A DNA stretch of 40,200 bases, taken from Saprospiraceae bacterium UBA2365. GTDB taxonomy: Bacteria > Bacteroidota > Bacteroidia > Chitinophagales > Saprospiraceae. The translations under genes were made by a program, and so were the position numbers. Below, piece by piece: positions 35,208 through 40,200 of this stretch (within the stretch, counting starts at the first letter, position 1; each line of letters starts with the position of its first letter). Location: contig DDTL01000038.1 of assembly GCA_002344345.1 (NCBI GenBank), positions 1 through 40,200 on the forward strand, in the 5' to 3' direction. The notes under the pieces were generated by a model that did no database searches, was not told where the DNA came from, and worked only from the letters and a program-made list of their open reading frames with translations.

Positions 35208-35320
35208 AAGAAGCATGAAGTTTGTTGCGGGTTTCTGCAACTTGCACCCGTTGCCGGAGGTTGACTGGCAACGGGCTGCTTTATGAGACATGCAATTCAT
35301 GTGATTTGTTCCTGAAATCC

Positions 35321-35430
35321 CTATCCTGGACGAGCCGGAACCAATGAGGAAAATGATTTAAGAACCCCCATACGGGCTTGCCCGTATGAGCCTGCCCCGT
35401 TGGATAAGCATCCTACGGGGTAAATATTCA
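35321..35430 (-). repeat. Palindromic dispersed repeat, left copy (inverted relative to 39111-39258)
   Basis: Its reverse complement (TGAATATTTACCCCGTAGG ... GGGGTTCTTAAATC ... GGTTCCGGCTCGTCC) aligns over its length with 39111-39258, and its first ~20 bases also match 40179-40200. It contains two hairpins: CATACGGGC-TT-GCCCGTATG (perfect) and CCCCGTTGGAT-AAGC-ATCCTACGGGG (one mismatch). Confidence 0.85.
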
Positions 35431-35512
35431 GTGTGGCATTCATTCCACATCAAATTTATTGAAAGTCTTGCCATAATATGAGTGAATCCAATCATTAAAA
35501 CACTAAAATATT

Positions 35513-35552
35513 GATGAATTAGTTGAATTAGTTGAATTATTTGAATTAGCTG
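35513..35552. repeat. 9-bp tandem repeat (TTGAATTAG)
   Basis: Four consecutive near-identical 9-mers (GATGAATTA, GTTGAATTA, GTTGAATTA, TTTGAATTA). Confidence 0.8.
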
Positions 35553-35741
35553 CACTGTGGAACATTTCACAAAATCTATACCTGATATCCGATAGGGAAC
35601 TCCATTATCAATATATGATTTTCAAAAATCCGGACATCCTTTCTTTGTCAAAAACAAATATTTGCCGTTATTGCAATAAAAATGTTTGTGGCTAATTCAA
35701 TATAATTCTTAGCCATCATCAGAATATCTTTAAATCATAAT

Positions 35742-36548
35742 ATGTTCCCGGACCGGGTTTATAAAAGCATTCAGGATAATTCATTCGGCTATTTCGGCCA
35801 ACTGACCATTGAAGACATTAGGATAGGCGCTTTGTTGACTGCCGTGAAATTGTCTGATGGTTATTACGGTGTTGCCAGCACTAACATTGGAGGAAATTCC
35901 CATCACCCAATCAAAAAAGACCGTGATTATGGTGATTTTACTCCTTTGAAAATCATTGGACAAAACATGGAATCCCTTTTTAAATATCAGGGAAATAACG
36001 CCTTGGTTCAGACTTTGAAAATTGCAGCGCTTAATGCCAGTTTTCATGGATCTCTGGCAAAAAATAAATATGTTTTTTTGAGCAAAACCGATCCTGTTGA
36101 CCTGCTTGACCTGAACCAGTATTCAAATATCACCATGGTTGGAGCATTTAGTGCTTATATTAAGAAAATCTCAGGTTTCCAGGCTCGTTTGCGTGTCCTT
36201 GAATTCAGTGAGGACGCTTTTGAACCGGAACACAAAAACTTTTTTGTTCCGGCCGGTCAATTTCGCGACATCCTTCCAACATCTGACCTCATCATCATAA
36301 CAGGACTTACGCTTGTCAACAATACTTTTGACGAATTGCTCAGCTACATACCCGCTCAGACCACATCCATTCTCATCGGTCCTTCTGCCGGTATTCCGCC
36401 TGAATTATTTTTTGAAAACAATATTGACATGATCGGTGCGACACGAATAACGAAAACTGAACTGTTATTTCCATTAGTCAGCCAGGGTGCTGCCGGCTTT
36501 CATCTTTTTGAATATTGTGCAGAAAAAATAACTTTGAGAAATGAGTAA
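35742..36548 (+). CDS. DUF364 family putative heavy-metal-binding protein
   Basis: A 268-residue cytoplasmic protein. The N-terminal ~90 residues are the enolase-N-like DUF4213 part (LTIEDIRIGALLTAVKLSDGYYGVAST). The rest is the Rossmann-like DUF364 domain (NITMVGAFSAYIKKI, RVLEFSEDAF, DILPTSDLIIITGLTLVNNTFDELL, ILIGPSAGIPPELF, ending GAAGFHLFEYCAEK). The family is described as a putative heavy-metal chelation domain and often sits beside metal or cofactor transporter genes. The stop overlaps the start of the next gene by 8 bp, so translation is coupled and the two products likely work together. The ligand is unknown. Confidence 0.85.
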   Translation: MFPDRVYKSIQDNSFGYFGQLTIEDIRIGALLTAVKLSDGYYGVASTNIGGNSHHPIKKDRDYGDFTPLKIIGQNMESLFKYQGNNALVQTLKIAALNASFHGSLAKNKYVFLSKTDPVDLLDLNQYSNITMVGAFSAYIKKISGFQARLRVLEFSEDAFEPEHKNFFVPAGQFRDILPTSDLIIITGLTLVNNTFDELLSYIPAQTTSILIGPSAGIPPELFFENNIDMIGATRITKTELLFPLVSQGAAGFHLFEYCAEKITLRNE

Positions 36549-38238
36549 AACCAGACAATTGAGTGATGTTTGGCTGAAGGCATCAATTTTAGGCGCGACC
36601 TGGGCAGCCTCTGAGATCATCCTCGGTAGTTTTCTTCACAACCTGCGCATCCCATTCAATGGTAACATACTCACTGCCATCGGATTCATCCTGCTGATCG
36701 CTGCCAGTTATCAATGGAAGGACAAAGGATTGTTCTGGCGCAGCGGTCTGATCTGCGCGCTGATGAAGACCATGTCTCCGAGTGCGGTGATCTTCGGTCC
36801 GATGATCGCCATTCTCATGGAATCCTTATTGCTTGAAATATCGGTCAGGTTGCTCGGTAGAAATATTTTAGGGTTCATCATAGGTACCTCCCTGGCCATG
36901 TCCTGGATCTTGTTCCAGAAAATCGTCAATTTCATAATTTTCTATGGTTTTGACATCGTTGAAATATATACGGAACTCATCAGTTTTGCTGCCAGATTAC
37001 TCCATACGGATTTCGACCTGACCTGGGTGCCAGTATTGATTTTGTTGATCATCTATGTATTATTCGGGTTGCTGGTCGTTTTTACCGGAATGAAAATTGG
37101 AAGAAGCCTGCAAGCTAAAAGTATGGAAACTGCCAGAACACCTGAACAGTATGGTTTTGATTTTCTTCCAAAACAAAACCAACATTTCCGTTATTCTGTC
37201 ACCTGGCTTTTTTATGATTTTACCATGTTGGTTTTAATGCTGTTTCTGATCAATATGAGTCCGTTGTTTATCTGGATCCCGGCTACAATGGCAGTAGTGA
37301 CGATTTGGGTTTTGAGGTATCAGCGTGGTTTGAGACAATTGTCCAAACCCTCATTTTGGATAGGATTTGCACTGATCACGATGCTGACAGCCTTTGTGAT
37401 CACCGGACTCAACAACCAAGCCGACCGGTGGCTGCAAGGACTGATCACCGGTTTGAAAATGAATTTCAGGGCGGCTGTTGTGATCGTTGGATTTACCGTT
37501 TTGGGAACTGAGTTGTACAATCCAAAAATTCGACATTTTTTTGCCAGAACCTCTTTCCGTCAACTCCCGCTGGCCCTTGAACTGGCTTTTGAATCACTAC
37601 CGATGGTAATCCGGTATTTGCCTGAAGTAAAGACTTTTTTTACCAGACCGGGCGAAGTCATCCGCCGTTTACTCTGGCTTGCCGGAAAGCGGTTTGATGA
37701 ATTGCAGGCAAAAAATATGGTCATCCTGTTGACAGGCGATTATGCATCCGGCAAAACGAGTTTCCTGAAAGAATTGATCGGAGCATTGAAGGAAAGGAAA
37801 GTGACTTTCCGTGGTTTTTATTCACCCAGGATCATGGACGGAACTGAGACTGTAGGATATGACTTGACCGATGCTGTTACAGGAGAAACGATGGAATTTT
37901 TGCGCAATGCTAAAGAAGGATACATCCCTGAAATTGGGAAATACCGGATCAACTATACTGCGATTGATCATTTCGACCGGATCTTAAGTCAGCCATTTAC
38001 CGGAAAAATACTGATCATCATAGACGAGGTGGGTAAGTTGGAAGCTGAAGGGAAAGGTTGGTATGAAAGTATTCGAAAACTGCATGGACAGGACGGTATT
38101 GTTCAGCTCTGGGTGGTCAGGACTAAGTTCGTACCCATGATCATTGAAAAATTTGATTTGATTGATCCCCTGGTGCTGCTTTCGGACATGGAAAAAACAA
38201 ATGAATTTGCTGACCGGATCTGTGAAATGATAGAGTAG
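36541..38238 (+). CDS. Fusion membrane protein: ECF S-like and EcfT-like domains with C-terminal THEP1-type NTPase
   Basis: A 565-residue protein of unusual build. Residues about 10-190 hold five to six helices laid out like an ECF-transporter substrate-binding S component (GATWAASEIILGSFLHNL ... SAVIFGPMIAILMESLLLE). Residues about 215-385 hold further helices and a stretch resembling EcfT coupling helices (FFARTSFRQLPLALELAFESLPMVIRYLPEV). Residues about 392-565 are a P-loop NTPase: Walker A GDYASGKT at 399-406 and DEVGKLE at 495-501, the signature of THEP1/NTPase_1 enzymes rather than ABC ATPases (no LSGGQ motif). It overlaps the DUF364 gene by 8 bp. I infer an energised or nucleotide-regulated uptake system for a metal or metal-containing cofactor. 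The NTPase call is firm; the ECF resemblance is by pattern only. Confidence 0.75.
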   Translation: MSKTRQLSDVWLKASILGATWAASEIILGSFLHNLRIPFNGNILTAIGFILLIAASYQWKDKGLFWRSGLICALMKTMSPSAVIFGPMIAILMESLLLEISVRLLGRNILGFIIGTSLAMSWILFQKIVNFIIFYGFDIVEIYTELISFAARLLHTDFDLTWVPVLILLIIYVLFGLLVVFTGMKIGRSLQAKSMETARTPEQYGFDFLPKQNQHFRYSVTWLFYDFTMLVLMLFLINMSPLFIWIPATMAVVTIWVLRYQRGLRQLSKPSFWIGFALITMLTAFVITGLNNQADRWLQGLITGLKMNFRAAVVIVGFTVLGTELYNPKIRHFFARTSFRQLPLALELAFESLPMVIRYLPEVKTFFTRPGEVIRRLLWLAGKRFDELQAKNMVILLTGDYASGKTSFLKELIGALKERKVTFRGFYSPRIMDGTETVGYDLTDAVTGETMEFLRNAKEGYIPEIGKYRINYTAIDHFDRILSQPFTGKILIIIDEVGKLEAEGKGWYESIRKLHGQDGIVQLWVVRTKFVPMIIEKFDLIDPLVLLSDMEKTNEFADRICEMIE

Positions 38239-38297
38239 AGACCAACAAGCTAACAGACTAATCAGCTAACCACATGAATAACTACTAAAAAAGAGAA

Positions 38298-38687
38298 ATG
38301 TTTACAGCAGAACAAATTAAGAAGGCTCACAGTAAAGTAAAGTCCGGTGCGGACTTTCCGGCTTATATCAGAGAGATCAGATCAATGGGCGTTACGCATT
38401 ACGAAGCTTATGTGTCAGACGGCCATATTGACTATCACGGAGATAATGACCATACGGTATTATTGCCTGCAAAGTACCAACCCATACCAATTGCATTGAG
38501 TCTTCAAACAGATACATTTAAAGCCTCATTGTTGGCTCATCAAAAAGGAGAAACGGACTACCTCACTTTTATCAGAATGTGTGCAGAGACAGGTATTAAA
38601 AAATGGGAAATCAGTATGGACAAAATGACCTGTACCTACTATGACCATGCAGATAATGAAGTTTTAACGGAACAGATACCTCAATGA
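38298..38687 (+). CDS. DUF1398 family protein
   Basis: A 129-residue soluble protein. The pattern MFTAEQIKKAHSKVKSGADFPAYIREIRSMGVTHYE..., with DGHIDYHG and the C-terminal FIRMCAETGIKKWEISMDKMTCTYYD, fits DUF1398 (YbcV-like), a family of unknown function once annotated as phage envelope protein. It lies 59 bp after the ECF-like/NTPase fusion gene on the same strand and may be cotranscribed, but a functional link is not evident. Confidence 0.85.
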   Translation: MFTAEQIKKAHSKVKSGADFPAYIREIRSMGVTHYEAYVSDGHIDYHGDNDHTVLLPAKYQPIPIALSLQTDTFKASLLAHQKGETDYLTFIRMCAETGIKKWEISMDKMTCTYYDHADNEVLTEQIPQ

Positions 38688-38813
38688 TATGTCGGACAAC
38701 TGCCTGGCGTTCATCGAAGTTACCAGCCAGGCAATAATTAGAATTATCACTTCACATGTTATCAGACTTCGGGTATAACTTCAGCTACTGATCAAAATCT
38801 CGATCTTCATTGG

Positions 38814-38971
38814 GCGCCTAAGCACCACAACTAATTAACATGTTGTTCGTTTCTGATGTTGGTTAAACGTAGTTATTCAGGTGTTTAGATATTAAGTCTG
38901 ATAGCCTTTTAGGCTCTTTGGCGCTCAGGAGCTAAAACTAACCAACATGTTGTCGTTACAGCTGTTGGATA
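38814..38971. repeat. Degenerate direct repeat around AACATGTTGT
   Basis: Two ~48-bp copies about 115 bp apart: 38814-38862 (AACTAATTAACATGTTGT ... TGATGTTGG) and 38929-38971 (AACTAACCAACATGTTGT ... AGCTGTTGG). The segment between them (38871-38925) resembles 15535-15590. Confidence 0.6.
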
Positions 38972-39008
38972 TTCCATTTTTTTTGTTCAAACATCCCGCA
39001 AAGCGGCT

Positions 39009-39033
39009 TTTTTTGGGGCTTACCCCCAAAAAA
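39009..39033. terminator. Palindromic terminator candidate
   Basis: TTTTTTGGGG-CTTAC-CCCCAAAAAA forms a 10-bp perfect stem, preceded by a small CCGC-AAA-GCGG hairpin with a T-run (38996-39014). Between convergent genes it could stop transcripts from both sides. Confidence 0.5.
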
Positions 39034-39110
39034 CATAGGGTCTTAAAAATTGAATTCGTATATTTTTTGGCACGAATTAGAAGAAATTTGATCTTGAACT
39101 AAAGCCGTAT

Positions 39111-39258
39111 TGAATATTTACCCCGTAGATATATATCCAACGGGTTCAAACCCCGTGGGATGCTTATCCAACGGGGTAAATCCCATATGAGCCTGCCCGT
39201 ATGGGCCTGCCCCATAGGGGTTCTTAAATCAACTTCCTCTTGGGTTCCGGCTTGTCCG
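39111..39258 (+). repeat. Palindromic dispersed repeat, right copy
   Basis: Matches the reverse complement of 35321-35430 with extra internal sequence (duplicated CCCCGTGGG/CCCCGTAG block). The stretch leading into it (from about 39043, TCTTAAAAATTGAATTCGT) is also repeated at about 40110-40129. The family therefore has at least three members in this window. Confidence 0.85.
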
Positions 39259-39314
39259 GGTTAGAATGCTTGAGCCAACAGAGGATCAGGCATTCAATGA
39301 GATTGCCAAAACTT

Positions 39315-40031
39315 TTACATGCGATCATATATGATCACCGGTAAGCGTTTCAGAATGAAGGCAATGATCTTCCAACGTCTGGTAACATACATAATTTTCT
39401 TTTTTCTGATAATTGCCCGGTAAATCTGTTTAACTGCTTTTTCAACAGGCATGACCCAAAATAACCCTTCACCTTTTGCCATTTCCGTATCAATCAGTCC
39501 GGGTCTGATATCTGTAATAAACACAGGTGCTTTCAACCGATGTGTTTTTTGTCGTAAACCTTCCAGGTAGTTTATCTGAAAAGCTTTCGAAGCATTATAT
39601 GCAGGCGCCTGACCGCTCCCGCGAAGGCCTCCGATAGAACTGATGGCCACCAAATGCCCGTTTCTTTGCTTTTCAAAATAATTGAATGCCCAGTCTGCTA
39701 TCCTGGTAAATCCGAGCACATTGGTATCAATGGTATTTTTTTCAACACCAAAATCCAGGTGGTGATTGATATCGCCTGTGCCTGCGCTGATGATCAGTAA
39801 ATCAAGTCCTCCGAGTTCAGCCACCAGTTCCTCAAGCATGACGACGGTGGTTTCACCATCTGTTATGTCAAAAGTTTTGGTCAGAAATTGGTCAGGTGTA
39901 CGGTTTTTCAATTCCTGCAACAATTCAGCTCTTCGGCCGGTGATCCCGATTTGATACCCGTTTTCCGCTAAAAGTAAAGCAAGTCCTTTTCCGATCCCTG
40001 AACTGGCGCCAACGATGATGGCTTTCCGCAT
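39315..40031 (-). CDS. Short-chain dehydrogenase/reductase
   Basis: A classical SDR-family NAD(P)-dependent oxidoreductase of 238 residues. Cofactor loop GASSGIG at 8-14; TGRR at 31-34 after strand 2, with arginines favouring NADP(H); ISAG near 81-84; catalytic Ser131/132 (ISSIGG), Tyr145 and Lys149 (YNASK); and PGLIDTEM after strand 6. The C-terminal tail is basic and hydrophobic (KKKIMYVTRRWKIIAFILKRLP), suggesting membrane association, as in DltE/YqjQ-like SDRs. Substrate cannot be assigned. It is monocistronic in this view. Confidence 0.92.
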   Translation of the reverse strand: MRKAIIVGASSGIGKGLALLLAENGYQIGITGRRAELLQELKNRTPDQFLTKTFDITDGETTVVMLEELVAELGGLDLLIISAGTGDINHHLDFGVEKNTIDTNVLGFTRIADWAFNYFEKQRNGHLVAISSIGGLRGSGQAPAYNASKAFQINYLEGLRQKTHRLKAPVFITDIRPGLIDTEMAKGEGLFWVMPVEKAVKQIYRAIIRKKKIMYVTRRWKIIAFILKRLPVIIYDRM

Positions 40032-40059
40032 TTGATGAGTTTTTATGATTTATTCCTGG

Positions 40060-40067
40060 CAAAAATA
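40060..40067 (-). promoter_or_regulatory. Bacteroidota -7 element of the SDR gene (TATTTTTG)
   Basis: The minus strand reads TATTTTTG, matching TAnnTTTG, 29 bp upstream of the ATG at 40031. No clear -33 box is seen. Confidence 0.4.
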
Positions 40068-40109
40068 TCCAATATTTTGATGTTATGAGAAAATGCCAGG
40101 CATTAGTGT

Positions 40110-40200
40110 CCTAAAAATTGAATTCGTGGATTTGTGGCAGAACTTTTATAAATTTTGATTAGAGAAATAAAGCCTTACTGAATATTTACCCCGTAGGATA
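40110..40200 (+). repeat. Palindromic dispersed repeat, third copy cut by window end
   Basis: TCCTAAAAATTGAATTCGT followed about 50 bp later by TGAATATTTACCCCGTAGG repeats the order seen at 39043-39129. The rest lies beyond the window. Confidence 0.75.

Larger units (their letters stand above)
35208..35741. other. Gene-free gap with repeats
   Basis: Contains the palindromic repeat 35321-35430 and the TTGAATTAG tandem repeat 35513-35552. A 70-codon minus frame spanning both is an artefact of the repeats. The promoter of the DUF364 gene should be in the last 100 bp; only a partial -7 match (TATCTTTA near 35727) is visible. Confidence 0.55.
38688..39314. other. Gene-free gap with repeats between convergent genes
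   Basis: Convergent intergenic DNA between the plus-strand DUF1398 gene and the minus-strand SDR gene. It holds two degenerate direct repeats (38814-38971), a palindromic stem (39009-39033) and the right copy of the palindromic repeat (39111-39258). No gene is supported. Confidence 0.6.

Noticed and set aside
35358..35570. 70-codon minus-strand frame
   Set aside because: It is made of the palindromic repeat and the TTGAATTAG tandem repeat, a typical spurious frame.

Overview
The window looks like a chromosomal segment of a Bacteroidota bacterium, possibly from the Saprospiria/Chitinophagia side, though the class cannot be fixed from sequence alone. The evidence is: two secreted proteins with type IX secretion (T9SS) C-terminal sorting domains; an atpB-E-F-H-A-G cluster with no atpD/atpC attached and an AtpB carrying a long N-terminal extension; several promoters of the Bacteroidota type (TTTG ... 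TAnnTTTG); poor Shine-Dalgarno sites; and many AT-rich interspersed repeats.

Layout. Positions 180-11536 are all on the minus strand: a secreted GH43-type glycosidase, two T9SS cargo proteins (one Omp28-like) and the F1Fo ATP synthase operon. The operon ends in a strong intrinsic terminator and has a second terminator-like hairpin between atpE and atpF. A divergent 1.5 kb gap (11537-13014) holds three tandem copies of a 327-bp, GATC-rich non-coding repeat. From 13015 nearly everything is on the plus strand: uvrC; two small hypothetical genes; an AraC regulator with DUF1761 and DUF4287/DUF5655 genes; and a secreted beta-propeller protein.

An arsenic island occupies 19258-25312: arsR, two palindromic operators embedded in a promoter, an ACR3 arsenite pump, a thioredoxin-type arsenate reductase, then ArsF-like and ArsE-like thioredoxin-fold proteins, an ArsG-like permease and an ArsP-like permease. 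Between arsC and arsF lies about 900 bp with a four-helix-bundle gene and several repeat families, which looks like an insertion. The gene set implies resistance to inorganic arsenic plus reduction and export of organoarsenicals.

A potassium-uptake locus follows (25563-32267): an NtrC-family response regulator, a small conserved protein, TrkA, TrkH and a HAMP/PAS sensor kinase. After a 1 kb repeat-rich gap comes a von Willebrand A lipoprotein-like/secreted protein. Next is a translationally coupled pair: a DUF364 (putative heavy-metal-binding) protein and an unusual membrane protein. The membrane protein appears to fuse an ECF S-component-like domain, an EcfT-like domain and a THEP1-type NTPase. 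A DUF1398 protein and, on the minus strand, an SDR oxidoreductase close the window. The DUF364/ECF-like/DUF1398 block is bracketed by inverted copies of a palindromic repeat. The coupled DUF364/ECF-NTPase pair is the best candidate here for an undescribed system.
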